This document shows positions 22,380 to 30,133 of a stretch of 33,839 nt of DNA, piece by piece. Both the position numbers and the translations under genes were made by a program. Numbering within the stretch: the stretch's first letter is position 1; every line of letters starts with the position of its first letter. The notes under the pieces are model-generated. The model saw only the letters and a list, made by a program, of their open reading frames with translations, was not told where the DNA came from and made no database searches. The DNA comes from [Clostridium] methylpentosum DSM 5476 (GTDB taxonomy: Bacteria > Bacillota > Clostridia > Oscillospirales > Ruminococcaceae): the NCBI GenBank assembly GCA_000158655.1, contig EQ973344.1:1088315-1122153 (forward strand), written 5' to 3'.

Positions 22380-23561
22380 CTAGTGAGCAATGCTGGGAAT
22401 CGGCAGATCAGCGGAAACATCCGCCTCGTAATCCACGCCGGACAGGCCGAAGCCGAACATCTCATAAAAGTCCGCCCAGTAGCCGTCGATGTCGGCGAGC
22501 TGCTCGACATTTTCAGTGGACAGCTCTTTCCAGATCGCGCTGACCTTCTCCTGCACCTCGGGGCGCATCTCCCAGTCGTCAAGGCGGATGCGGCCCTCTT
22601 GGTCCACCGGAACGGGATCTGCGAACAGCCGCTCGTGGAACAAGCGGTACATCTGTTCAATGCAGCCCTCGTGCAGACCCATCTCCTTCATCACCTTGTA
22701 GAGGATGGAAATGTACAGCGGCACAATCGGGATCGCCGCGCTCGACTGGGTCACAAGCGCCTTGTTGACCGAGAGATACGCCTTGACCCCTCCAAATTTT
22801 TGGGTGATCTCCTGGGCGGTCTTGGCCAGATGGCGCTTTGCCATGCCGATTGAGCCGTTGAGGTACATCGGATGGGTGAGCGCCGGCCCGATGTAGGAAT
22901 AGGCGACAGTCTCCGCCCCTTCGGCGAGCACGCCTGCGCCCTGCAGCGCTTCCATCCAGTCGAGCCAGTCCTCCCCACCCATGACCTTGACGGTGTCGGC
23001 AATTTCCTGCTCACTCGCCTGGGGGATGGTCACCTCAGAGACGGCTTTGGTCTTGAGGTCAATCGTCTTGTTGGTGTACTCCTCCCCCGTTGTTTTGAGC
23101 ACAGAGGAATAGGTGGTCCCGTCGGGCGCGGTGCGGCGGGGGGCCGCGAGGCTGTAAACCACAAGGTCAACCGTTTGGAGATCGCTTTTGATCGTCTGGA
23201 TGACCTGCTCCTTGATCTCCTTGGAAAAGGCGTCGCCGTTGATCGTCTTGGCGTATAGCCCTTCCGCCTGGGCGAGCTCCTCAAACGCGGCGGTGTTGTA
23301 CCAGCCGGCCGACGCGGTGCGGCTGCCGCTCGCGGGCTTATCAAAAATCACGCCGAGTGTCGCCGCGTCGCAGGAAAACGCCGCACTGATGCGGGAGGCA
23401 AGTCCATAGCCCGCCGACGCGCCGAGCACGAGCACCCGTTTCGCCCCTTGGGTTTTGGGCTGACGTTTGACGTATTCCACCTGTCGCCGGACATTTGCGC
23501 GGCAGCCCTCCGGGTGGGCGGTGGTGCAGATAAATCCTCTTGTTTTGGGTTGAATCACCAT
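22380..23561 (-). CDS. fabV: FabV-type trans-2-enoyl-ACP/CoA reductase (NADH)
   Basis: 393 residues, the normal FabV/TER length. The NAD-binding loop is LGASAGYG (46-53), the active-site motif is Y233-x8-K242 (YLNGSIGMAK), and YSLAAPRR (136-143) is the family's signature strand. It reduces the double bond of enoyl-ACP or enoyl-CoA (crotonyl-CoA in the TER branch) with NADH. In clostridia it may serve fatty-acid elongation or butyrate formation; the sequence alone does not decide. The ATG at 23561 follows AAAGGAG at about 11 nt. Monocistronic and flanked by a strong terminator on its downstream side. Confidence 0.95.
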   Translation of the reverse strand: MVIQPKTRGFICTTAHPEGCRANVRRQVEYVKRQPKTQGAKRVLVLGASAGYGLASRISAAFSCDAATLGVIFDKPASGSRTASAGWYNTAAFEELAQAEGLYAKTINGDAFSKEIKEQVIQTIKSDLQTVDLVVYSLAAPRRTAPDGTTYSSVLKTTGEEYTNKTIDLKTKAVSEVTIPQASEQEIADTVKVMGGEDWLDWMEALQGAGVLAEGAETVAYSYIGPALTHPMYLNGSIGMAKRHLAKTAQEITQKFGGVKAYLSVNKALVTQSSAAIPIVPLYISILYKVMKEMGLHEGCIEQMYRLFHERLFADPVPVDQEGRIRLDDWEMRPEVQEKVSAIWKELSTENVEQLADIDGYWADFYEMFGFGLSGVDYEADVSADLPIPSIAH

Positions 23562-23966
23562 GCGTTCAACAGCTCCTTTTTCCTGAATGTGAATAGCATT
23601 ATTGTATCACACCGGGGCGAGATGGTCAAATAAGAGAAAATCTGGCATGCTGCTGCATAGCACATGGCTCCTGGATACAGGGAGTGGATTTCCAATTATC
23701 ACCATGGATGCAGATGGATGGAAGCAAAAAATGGATGTGACCTCAAGTTGCTCGCCCGCATCTCCAACCGGATCAGACCTAAAAACACCCGGTTTAAACG
23801 GCTGCGGCCTGCCGGTTCCTCCCCCAATTTTGCGTTGAAAATCCTTCACTCACCGCAAAATCCGTTAAGGACTCCTAGCGCTTGGACGCTCGCTTGAGGG
23901 CAGCAGGACTTCGGGACAGATTAAACTGGAGATGCGGTCAGTCCTCTCCTGCATCTGCATTTTTAC
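23562..23966. other. Gene-free stretch between fabV and the GH25 terminator
   Basis: About 400 bp with no ORF supported by a ribosome binding site or composition. No recognised repeat. It should contain the fabV promoter, but I could not place one with confidence. Confidence 0.45.
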
Positions 23967-23996
23967 AAAAAAACAGGGAAGGGGCATCTCCCCTTC
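23967..23996 (-). terminator. Terminator of the GH25 lysozyme gene
   Basis: On the minus strand a 7-bp stem (GAAGGGG 23978-23984 with CCCCTTC 23990-23996, 5-nt loop) is followed, after a few bases, by TTTTTTT (23967-23973). It lies about 60 bp past the stop codon. Confidence 0.72.
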
Positions 23997-24055
23997 TCCA
24001 GCGCACCGGCAAAGTCGGCACGCACAGATTGACTGGATGAACCGCATTTTTTGAT

Positions 24056-25087
24056 CTAAAGCTGCAGATCAATGTACTGGGCGGAGCACCAGCCTTTGCC
24101 GTGCCGGCAGTTGATGTAATACCAGCCGCTGCGCTCCTCCATGACATTGACGCTGTTGCCCTCCGCCACCTGGAACAGCACCCGGTATTGGGTCCCCGCA
24201 CCCGCACGGACGTTGAGCAGATTTGCAGTGCAGATTCCCTCCACCTGTTCGTTGCTCGGCGCCGAGATGACGGGGAGCCCGTTGGGATCGTACTGGATAT
24301 ATTTCGCAAAAACATAGCCGATGAGCCCGGCGACATTGACTTTGAGCCACCCGTTGCTGACGATTGCCAATACATCCACCTCGTTGGTGCGGGCGACCTG
24401 CCGCAGTCGGATCGCATCTGTCGACGGAGCTGCCCGGACGTTGAGCAAATCGGCGGTGACGATCCCGAGCGCCGAGCCAACCGGCTCCGCGGCGTGCCCT
24501 TCGATGAGCTGGACATAGTCCTTGTAGCTGGTGTTGAGGTCGACGCCTCCCCGGATCCCATTGACCTTTCCGCTGCTGGTGTACTGCCACATTCCATACG
24601 GCTGGTCGTAGGTCGCGGTTTCGGCATACTGGGCAAGCCAGATGTCAAACCGGCTGATGCGGTCGTAAATCAGCTTGTTTTGCAGCCAGTACTTGTTGGC
24701 GTAGAGCATAACGTAATAGCCCTGTGCTTCCAGCTTGGTGCAAAACGCAGTGACAATATCAGAGAGCAACTCGCGGCTCAAATTTTCCTGGGATGCGTCT
24801 TCGATGTCAAATGCGACTGGATAGTCCAACCGGTAGGGCTGGATCCAATCCAGAAATACATCTGCTTCGCGCTGAGCGTCCTCCACCGATTTTGCATAAC
24901 TGTACAGGTATGCCCCGGTGTGGATGCCCTGTGACTGTGCCCCCAGTACGTTTTGGTCAAAATAAGGGTCCTTCTGCTGGGGATACATCCCATAGCCGGC
25001 ACGGATCATCGCAAAGCCGATCCCATCCGCCCGCACTGACGCCCAGTTAATCGCGCCCTGATATTTGGACACGTCGATTCCTTTCAT
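24056..25087 (-). CDS. GH25 lysozyme with two SH3-like wall-binding domains
   Basis: N-acetylmuramidase, 343 residues. The GH25 domain fills about 1-200: GIDVSKYQGAINW (3-15), IRAGYG, and the catalytic DIE triplet with D94 and E96 in AFDIEDAS; WLAQYAE and GVDLN complete it. Two bacterial SH3 modules follow (about 205-275 and 285-343, each with a LLNVRA core). There is no signal peptide, as in phage endolysins or enzymes released by other means. ATG at 25087 has AGGAGG upstream. It is followed in the upstream direction by an ImmA-like peptidase and an XRE repressor on the same strand, suggesting a phage or ICE remnant. Confidence 0.93.
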   Translation of the reverse strand: MKGIDVSKYQGAINWASVRADGIGFAMIRAGYGMYPQQKDPYFDQNVLGAQSQGIHTGAYLYSYAKSVEDAQREADVFLDWIQPYRLDYPVAFDIEDASQENLSRELLSDIVTAFCTKLEAQGYYVMLYANKYWLQNKLIYDRISRFDIWLAQYAETATYDQPYGMWQYTSSGKVNGIRGGVDLNTSYKDYVQLIEGHAAEPVGSALGIVTADLLNVRAAPSTDAIRLRQVARTNEVDVLAIVSNGWLKVNVAGLIGYVFAKYIQYDPNGLPVISAPSNEQVEGICTANLLNVRAGAGTQYRVLFQVAEGNSVNVMEERSGWYYINCRHGKGWCSAQYIDLQL

Positions 25088-25162
25088 AGTACAGTCCTCC
25101 TTTTCCTATACTACAGTATATTTTTGGAAGGACTGTTTGGTGAAAGCGATTTTTCGCTCCCG

Positions 25163-25738
25163 TTACAGCCGAATACGGCGCAGCAGCGGAAGGTATTTTC
25201 GCAGCAGCTCCCGCTCCTCTCCGGTCGCGCAGTACTCTCTCTGTCTTTTGAGCTGCCGGATCCTGTTCTGCGCCGCTTCCCCCGACACGTGAAAGAGCTC
25301 CTGCAAATCCAAATAGCTGATGCGCTGGCGGGAAGCGAGAAAACGGATGACAATTTCAGGCATAAGCAGCTCGCAAGCAAATGCATTCGCTTCCGCCTCC
25401 TCCGCCCATCCATCATCCCCGTGGCCATTGCAGATGTGGCCCAATTCATGGGCGAGCGTCCAGTTGAGCCGGTCGGGGGAACGGTATACAACGTCGTTGT
25501 ATAATACGATGTACCGGCTGCCCACACAGATGGTGCAGCCGTCCCGAAGCGCGCCGCGGCGGGTAAACTGATACAGGGACGCCCCTGTGATCTGACAGTA
25601 GTGGTCAATGGAATCAAAGAGCACCCTCTGCCCGAGTTCCAGCAGCTGCACATCGGTGTACAGTGTGGTGATCTCCTGCCGGAGCAGCAGCTGGACTGCT
25701 TTACCCGCGCTCACCGCACAGCGAGGTTTATCCGTCAT
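25163..25738 (-). CDS. ImmA/IrrE-family metallopeptidase
   Basis: 191 residues. The zinc site HELGH (97-101) with a following EEAEANAFACELLMP (113-127), which supplies the third ligand, is the ImmA/IrrE (COG2856) signature. ImmA-type proteases cleave a cognate XRE repressor after an SOS or cell-density signal and so switch on an integrated element. The ATG at 25738 overlaps the stop codon of the XRE gene (ATGA), so the two are translationally coupled, as in immR-immA pairs. No transfer, integrase or structural phage gene lies nearby apart from the downstream lysozyme. Confidence 0.9.
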   Translation of the reverse strand: MTDKPRCAVSAGKAVQLLLRQEITTLYTDVQLLELGQRVLFDSIDHYCQITGASLYQFTRRGALRDGCTICVGSRYIVLYNDVVYRSPDRLNWTLAHELGHICNGHGDDGWAEEAEANAFACELLMPEIVIRFLASRQRISYLDLQELFHVSGEAAQNRIRQLKRQREYCATGEERELLRKYLPLLRRIRL

Positions 25739-26064
25739 TTGTCCAGTCCTTTCGCTTTGAGATAGATATCAATGGTATCCTCAAACACCTGGAGGATTTT
25801 CTCTCGCTCCTGCTCTGGAATGTGCTCCGCTTTGCGGGCGAGCAGGATGAGTTTTGTCTCGGCCTTGGTGGGCGAGTTGCCGATCAAATCATCGACAGTA
25901 GTTCCAAACAGTGCGGCCAATCGTGCAACTGTTGCAAAATCGGGCTCGCGCTTTCCACCCTCCCAATTCCCCACAGTCCCCTGTGAAACGTCGAGGTGTT
26001 TTGCCAATGCAGCCTGTGTCAATCCCCGTTCCAGGCGCAGCTGACGCAACCGGTGAGCAAACAT
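25735..26064 (-). CDS. XRE-family (Cro/CI-like) transcriptional repressor
   Basis: 109 residues. An HTH_3 domain covers about 3-60: HRLRQLRLERGLTQAALAKH, with recognition region SQGTVGNWEGGKREP, then VARLAALFGTTVDDL. The remaining helix-rich tail (about 65-109) probably forms the dimer or is the cleavage target of the ImmA-like partner. I start at the ATG at 26064, behind AAAGGATG; a longer in-frame start lies upstream of the promoter. It likely represses itself; AT-rich repeats with TTTCAA and TTGAAA half-sites lie at 26112-26155 around its promoter. Confidence 0.92.
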   Translation of the reverse strand: MFAHRLRQLRLERGLTQAALAKHLDVSQGTVGNWEGGKREPDFATVARLAALFGTTVDDLIGNSPTKAETKLILLARKAEHIPEQEREKILQVFEDTIDIYLKAKGLDK

Positions 26065-26101
26065 AGTGCCACATCCTTTTTCCAATCCTATGCTAATCCC
26101 C

Positions 26102-26130
26102 ATTTTATCACAAATTGAAATAAAAAACAA
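26102..26130 (-). promoter_or_regulatory. Promoter of the XRE/ImmA genes
   Basis: Minus-strand TTGTTT (26125-26130), 17-bp spacer, TAAAAT (26102-26107). Inverted words such as GAAAT-T-ATTTC upstream may be repressor sites. Confidence 0.55.
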
Positions 26131-26173
26131 TTCTTTCCTTTGAAATAATTTCCAATCGTAATAACTGCATTCG

Positions 26174-26214
26174 AAAACCGCCCCCCAGGATGCGAGCATC
26201 TCTGAGGGGCGGTT
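26174..26214 (-). terminator. Long hairpin upstream of the XRE promoter
   Basis: AACCGCCCC (26176-26184) pairs with GGGGCGGTT (26206-26214), extended by an inner CAG/ATGC stem. On the minus strand it runs into GGTTTTCG, a short T-run. It would block read-through into the repressor gene from the right. Confidence 0.5.
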
Positions 26215-26334
26215 CACGTTAATCAGTTACATTTGCATTATATCATGGCATTTATGGGCTGTCAACCCTTTTTGTGATAATATTTCCATTTCTCTACCTT
26301 TTTTCTTCTAAATCTGAGACTATGCGCCTATTTT

Positions 26335-26362
26335 TTGTCGTATACTGGGTTCAAATTATATG
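26335..26362 (+). promoter_or_regulatory. Promoter candidate of the 64-residue ORF
   Basis: TTGTCG (26335-26340), 16-bp spacer, TATATG (26357-26362), 20 bp ahead of the start codon and just before AAGGAGG. Confidence 0.5.
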
Positions 26363-26382
26363 AAATCTAAGGAGGTAACACG

Positions 26383-26577
26383 ATGTGGCACACGGATGAG
26401 TCGCTTTGTCAAAGCTATGAAGAATCTGCAGAGCTTATCGCTCAACGCATTAAAACTCTGCGGCCTATGATGGCGGATTCCGACGTTTTGCAAAGGGTGA
26501 CGCTGTTGCAGTCGGAATACAACGACCTTGCCGCGACGATCCTGGTTCTTCGGAAACGCGCAAGGGAGAGCCGCTAA
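26383..26577 (+). CDS. Small helical protein of unknown function (64 aa)
   Basis: The ATG at 26383 has a near-ideal AAGGAGG (26369-26375) at 7 nt. The protein is hydrophilic and helical, in two helices: ESLCQSYEESAELIAQRIKTL and VLQRVTLLQSEYNDLAATIL, and ends in a basic LRKRARESR. No family recognised, although similar two-helix small proteins occur in clostridial genomes near integrative elements. It starts a plus-strand unit opposite to the XRE repressor, which fits a gene controlled by that repressor, but this is only inferred. Confidence 0.72.
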   Translation: MWHTDESLCQSYEESAELIAQRIKTLRPMMADSDVLQRVTLLQSEYNDLAATILVLRKRARESR

Positions 26578-26614
26578 GGGTGAGGATCACCTGCAGGGAG
26601 CCCTGTTCAGCACC

Positions 26615-26702
26615 TGCGCAGCGGGTATGCGCAGCGGGTATGCGCAGCGGGTATGCGCAGCGGGTATGCGCAGCGGGTATGCGCAGCGGGTATGCGCAGC
26701 GG
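26615..26702. repeat. 13-bp minisatellite, six perfect copies plus a partial seventh
   Basis: TGCGCAGCGGGTA is repeated without a mismatch at 26615, 26628, 26641, 26654, 26667 and 26680; a seventh copy from 26693 breaks off after TGCGCAGCGG and runs into the hairpin at 26698. It lies between the 64-residue ORF and the ferritin-like gene, where it replaces the expected T-run of the latter's terminator. Copy number is likely to vary between isolates. Confidence 0.95.
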
Positions 26703-26727
26703 CCGGGAGTTGTCACTCCCGGCCGCT
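26698..26727 (-). terminator. Hairpin after the ferritin-like gene, without T-run
   Basis: 13-bp perfect arms AGCGGCCGGGAGT (26698-26710) and ACTCCCGGCCGCT (26715-26727), 4-nt loop, 4 bp after the stop of the ferritin-like gene. On the minus strand it runs straight into the 13-bp repeats with no T-run, so termination may be weak or Rho-dependent. Confidence 0.5.
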
Positions 26728-26731
26728 GGCG

Positions 26732-27241
26732 TTAAGCTTGTTCAAGATAGCTGCGGAACACCTTGATGTGAACCTTTTCGTCCTGGATAATCCGGTTGAG
26801 CACGGCGACAACCGCAGGATCGCGGATGACGCTTGCGTGGCGTTCATAGGTGGCAATTGCCTCTTCCTCCGCGCGGATGTTGTTTTTCATCGCATCCCGC
26901 ACAGTACGGCAATAGGGGGGCATGCTCCCCGTCCACACAGTCCGGATATTCTGGCTGCTGACCGAACGGTACTTTGGGTTTCCGCCCAGCATGGCAATAA
27001 GGGTTCCGAGCATATCGAGATGGTGCATTTCCACCATGGCGACGCTCTGCATGGCACGGGCCGCCGATGCGTTCTCGGGAACGAGCATCCAACTCTGGTA
27101 TACGTATTCGGTGATCGCCGTCAGCTCCCCTTTGGATGAGGCAAAATCAATGGTCAGCAGCTGGGCATAGCGGGGATTCGGTCCGTTGCACCGAATCGTT
27201 GGATAGGGCCCCGGAGCAGTGTATTGGTGTTTGTTGTCCAT
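26732..27241 (-). CDS. Ferritin-like/rubrerythrin-type diiron protein
   Basis: 169 residues forming a four-helix bundle with diiron-type ligands: E in AITEYVYQSW, the pair EMHH (ExxH) in VAMVEMHHLDML, E in AEEEAIATYERH, and EKVH (ExxH) in DEKVHIKVFRSYL. This is the ferritin-like pattern of rubrerythrin-type and spore-coat CotJC-like proteins. Without a C-terminal rubredoxin domain (no CxxC pair) it is a short form. The N-terminus (APGPYPTIRCNGPNPRYAQ) is an unusual Pro-rich lead. I start at the ATG at 27241, 6 nt after GGGAGG. It probably acts in peroxide or iron handling; the exact role is not known. Confidence 0.85.
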   Translation of the reverse strand: MDNKHQYTAPGPYPTIRCNGPNPRYAQLLTIDFASSKGELTAITEYVYQSWMLVPENASAARAMQSVAMVEMHHLDMLGTLIAMLGGNPKYRSVSSQNIRTVWTGSMPPYCRTVRDAMKNNIRAEEEAIATYERHASVIRDPAVVAVLNRIIQDEKVHIKVFRSYLEQA

Positions 27242-27299
27242 AGTCATCCTCCCATTCTTTTCGTTTCATCTATATGCACCGCCCGAATAAAAAATGCAA

Positions 27300-27354
27300 T
27301 TTACACCTGCAAATTTTTGCGGTACAATAGTAAAAAATACGTGGAGCGCTCCAC
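27300..27354 (+). promoter_or_regulatory. Promoter plus palindromic operator of the GNAT gene
   Basis: TTTACA (27300-27305), 17-bp spacer, TACAAT (27323-27328). Twelve bases beyond the -10 box, at the expected start region, is the perfect palindrome GTGGAGCGCTCCAC (27341-27354). Confidence 0.65.
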
Positions 27355-27409
27355 ATCGGATCAAGGACAGCTGCTTTGCGCGCTGTTCTGAGTGCAGAAA
27401 GGATACACA

Positions 27410-27916
27410 ATGGAGATTCTAATTCAAAAAGCGCAGCCGCAGGATGCGGAGGCAATCAGCCGGCTATACGCCCGGAGCTGGCGGGAAGCCTATGTTCACA
27501 TCATCCCAGAGGAGGACCTGAACCAACTGAGTGACAGCCACTGGGCCGAAACATTTCGCACACAATTCGCAGCGGACGAAACCATGGGACTGCTGGCTTA
27601 TTGCGGAGACAGACTTGCCGGCGCAGCCGTACTTTCCCCGTCACGGGATGAGCGAAAACCGGATGCCGGTGAAATCATGTCGTTCTATATTGACCCGGCG
27701 TTTCACCGCCGGGGTGTGGGAACCCATTTGATGAAAGAAGCACTTGATCAGCTCAGGGGGCAGGGGTATCCCGAGGCTTTTCTGTGGGTCGTCACTGGAA
27801 ATGAGCGCGCCATGGCGTTTTACCGCCACTGCGGCTTTGCGCCGGACGGAGATGTGCTTCACGCTGAGTTTGCGGGAAAAACCTATCTTGACCACCGCTA
27901 CTGCACTGCGCTGTGA
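27410..27916 (+). CDS. GNAT family N-acetyltransferase
   Basis: 168 residues, cytosolic, single Acetyltransf_1-type domain. The acetyl-CoA-binding motif is IDPAFHRRGVGTHLM (motif A, with RRGVGT as the pyrophosphate loop), followed by FLWVVTGNERAMAFYRHCGF (motif B) near 130. The N-terminus (AISRLYARSWREAY) matches the substrate helix. Transfers acetyl from acetyl-CoA to an amine; the substrate (small amine, aminoglycoside-like or protein) cannot be deduced. The ATG at 27410 follows AAAGGA; an in-frame GTG at 27392 has no site. It has its own promoter with a palindrome at the likely start of transcription. Confidence 0.9.
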   Translation: MEILIQKAQPQDAEAISRLYARSWREAYVHIIPEEDLNQLSDSHWAETFRTQFAADETMGLLAYCGDRLAGAAVLSPSRDERKPDAGEIMSFYIDPAFHRRGVGTHLMKEALDQLRGQGYPEAFLWVVTGNERAMAFYRHCGFAPDGDVLHAEFAGKTYLDHRYCTAL

Positions 27917-28003
27917 CACAGGGAAAAGCACCCGAACACGGGTCCCTTTTGGGAAACCATCTGATGACAACCATCCATTGACACCGCAGTGGGTTTCGCA
28001 AAA

Positions 28004-28030
28004 GGGATGGGATGAACCTCATCCCATCCC
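28004..28030 (+). terminator. Terminator of the GNAT gene
   Basis: 12-bp perfect arms GGGATGGGATGA (28004-28015) and TCATCCCATCCC (28019-28030), followed by CCCTTTC. It lies about 90 bp past the stop codon. The T-run is short. Confidence 0.6.
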
Positions 28031-28191
28031 CCTTTCGCTCTCAAAAACACACCCCATCAGGGTTGTCCTACAGCGGTGAGAAAAAAGCGGTGGATTGCCG
28101 GCCACTGGATGCATGGCCTGAATCGGCAGAAATTCTGGATAAAGACAAAGCCAGCGTAATTTCTGATACATCTGTAGAAGAGTATTGTAAT

Positions 28192-28231
28192 CTGCAAAAG
28201 GCGGCGTGGAAAACCACGCCGCCTTTTGCAG
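28192..28231. terminator. Perfect 18-bp bidirectional hairpin
   Basis: CTGCAAAAGGCGGCGTGG (28192-28209) and its exact reverse complement (28214-28231) around AAAA. T-rich arms on both strands suggest a bidirectional terminator; it lies 270 bp past the substrate-binding protein gene, so what it terminates is unclear. Confidence 0.75.
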
Positions 28232-28498
28232 TATTCAGGGTTTGGAGATACTTCTAATGAATCTATATCGGTTACAACCAACTGGTCATACAACTCCGCT
28301 TGGCCTATCTCATCCACTCTGAACAAAAAAACAAATTCACTGTTCGCTGTATCAACCACAGAGCAACCAGCTGCCGAAGTCTCAACTGCATCTCAGTCAT
28401 TGGACGTGCAGCAGCTGTATTGCAGGCGCTCAATGTGTTTGCTTTGTGAAAACAGCCGCCCTTGAGCTGTAACCGGATCGGATTGCAGCCTCTGGGTC

Positions 28499-29347
28499 TC
28501 ACTCGAGCGCTCCGCCCTCAACGACAACGTCCTCTGGGTCTATGTCATCCCCATAGTAGGGGAGCAGCGTCTCTTGATAGTTTTTATGCATAAACTTCTC
28601 TTCCCCGAGCTTTGCCAGCTCATCGTTGACCCAGCTGCGCAGTTCGTCGTTGCCTTTTTTGACCGCAGGCGCGATGGTATCATGACTTCCCAGGGAGCTC
28701 ACCCCGACTTCAAAGCCGTCGTTTTCATTCGCCCAGGCAAAAAGCAGAGTGTTGTCATGCGCAAGCGCGTCGGCCCGCCCATCTTTGAGCGCCTGGAAGG
28801 TCTCGGTGTTCTGGTCAAATTTGAGCAGATTGATGTCCGGATAATTCTCAGTGAAATAGGTCTCAGCCGTAGTGCCCTTGTTGACCGCGAGGGTTTTTCC
28901 CTTGAGCTGGTCGACCGAAGTGATCCCGCCGTCTTTCAAGACAATGCCGAGCGCAACCTTCATATAGGGATTGGCGAAATCCACCTGTTCAGCGCGCTCT
29001 TTAGTCACAGTGAAGTTTGCAAGCAGCAGGTCCACCTTGTTGGACTGGAGGTATTCCACCCGGCTCGCCGCCTCGACGAGCACAAACTCCACCTTGCTCT
29101 CATCGCCGAGCAGGTCTTTTGCAAGTCGTTTGGCGAGGTAGACGTCATAGCCCTGATTCTCCCCGTTGGAGTCGATGTAGCCGAACGGAGGTTTATCGCT
29201 GAACACCCCGATGCGGATGGTTCCCCTCTCTTTTATGGATTCGAGAGAGCCGGACGAAGATCCGCCGCTCTGTCCGCATCCAGTCAGCACCCCCAGTGCG
29301 AGAACCCCTGCAAGTGCGGCCGCGATCCATTGTTTGAGTTTCTTCAT
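28499..29347 (-). CDS. ABC transporter substrate-binding lipoprotein, polar amino acid family
   Basis: 282 residues, family 3 (SBP_bac_3) solute-binding protein. A lipoprotein signal peptide ends at C24 in LGVLTGCG. The fold's landmarks are IRIGVFSDKPPFGYID (near 45), YDVYLAKRLAKDLLG, ANFTVTKERAEQVDFANPY and GKTLAVNKGTTAETYFTENY. It captures an amino acid outside the membrane for import; the family includes cystine, glutamine and glutamate binders, and the specificity is unknown. The ATG at 29347 lies 3 bp after the ATPase stop. It is the last gene of a four-gene operon. Confidence 0.94.
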   Translation of the reverse strand: MKKLKQWIAAALAGVLALGVLTGCGQSGGSSSGSLESIKERGTIRIGVFSDKPPFGYIDSNGENQGYDVYLAKRLAKDLLGDESKVEFVLVEAASRVEYLQSNKVDLLLANFTVTKERAEQVDFANPYMKVALGIVLKDGGITSVDQLKGKTLAVNKGTTAETYFTENYPDINLLKFDQNTETFQALKDGRADALAHDNTLLFAWANENDGFEVGVSSLGSHDTIAPAVKKGNDELRSWVNDELAKLGEEKFMHKNYQETLLPYYGDDIDPEDVVVEGGALE

Positions 29348-29350
29348 GCA

Positions 29351-30121
29351 TCATACCTCTTTTCTAAAATCATCGGTTTCAAAGTGAAAAATATTTAAAA
29401 AGCGCTGTGCGCGCTCGGTTTTCGGATGGGTGAAAAATTCCTCGGGCGTTGAGATTTCGGTGATTTTTCCCTCGTCGATAAAGATAATGCGGTCAGCCAC
29501 CGCCCGGGCGAACTCCATTTCATGGGTGACAATTGCCATGGTCATCCCCTGCTTTGCGAGCTCGAGCATGACGTCGAGCACCTCCCGCACCATTTCGGGG
29601 TCGAGCGCGGCGGTCACTTCGTCAAACAGCATCAGCTGAGGCCGCATACAGAGGGCGCGCACAATCGCAACCCGCTGCTTCTGCCCGCCCGAGAGCTCCC
29701 GTGGATAGGAGTCCTTGCGGTGGAGCAGGCCCACCCGGTCGAGGAGTGTCTCAGCCTGCTGCTGGGCCTCGGCCCGTTCCCTCTTCTGCACCTTGAGGGG
29801 ACCGAGTAGGATATTTTCCAGAATCGTCATGTGGGGGAACAGTTCATAGCTCTGGAACACCATGCCGATTTTCTGCCGGATTTCCGGCCATTTGGTCCCC
29901 TCTGCTGTGATCACCCTGCCGTCGAACTCGATCTGGCCCTGAGCGATTTTCTCCAGGCCGTTCATACAGCGCAGCAGGGTGCTCTTTCCACAGCCCGACG
30001 GGCCGAGGATCACCGTGACTTCCCCTTCCCGAATGTCGAGGTCAATCCCCTCAAGGGCAGTCACATCTCCGTATTTTTTTGTCAACCCGGAAATTCGCAG
30101 AATGGTTTTGTTTTCAGCCAT
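29351..30121 (-). CDS. ABC transporter ATP-binding protein, polar amino acid family
   Basis: 256 residues. Walker [10 protein letters not shown] (40-48), signature LSGGQKQR (143-150), Walker B LMLFDE (163-168), and the switch His in VTHEME. The D-loop region reads EVTAALDPE, where the consensus is EPTSALDPE, a minor variation. It is the GlnQ/HisP-type cytosolic ATPase that powers the two permeases encoded upstream. The start ATG at 30121 follows an AGGAGG-type site. Tight operon: 12 bp after the second permease and 3 bp before the binding protein. Confidence 0.95.
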   Translation of the reverse strand: MAENKTILRISGLTKKYGDVTALEGIDLDIREGEVTVILGPSGCGKSTLLRCMNGLEKIAQGQIEFDGRVITAEGTKWPEIRQKIGMVFQSYELFPHMTILENILLGPLKVQKRERAEAQQQAETLLDRVGLLHRKDSYPRELSGGQKQRVAIVRALCMRPQLMLFDEVTAALDPEMVREVLDVMLELAKQGMTMAIVTHEMEFARAVADRIIFIDEGKITEISTPEEFFTHPKTERAQRFLNIFHFETDDFRKEV

Positions 30122-30133
30122 GTTGTGTTCCTC

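Larger units (their letters stand above)
27917..28498. other. Gene-free stretch with two terminator hairpins
   Basis: About 580 bp with two strong hairpins but no gene I can support. A minus-strand frame around 28243-28420 (VDTANSEFVFLFRVDEIGQ) has acidic, protein-like composition but no start codon with a ribosome binding site, so it may be a remnant. Confidence 0.45.

Noticed and set aside
24056-26214. Complete prophage
   Set aside because: Only a lysozyme, an ImmA-like protease and a repressor are present; no integrase, terminase, capsid or tail gene and no att repeats could be seen.
26615-26702. CRISPR array or phase-variable coding repeat
   Set aside because: The 13-bp units are directly joined with no spacers, and no gene with a ribosome binding site reads through them.
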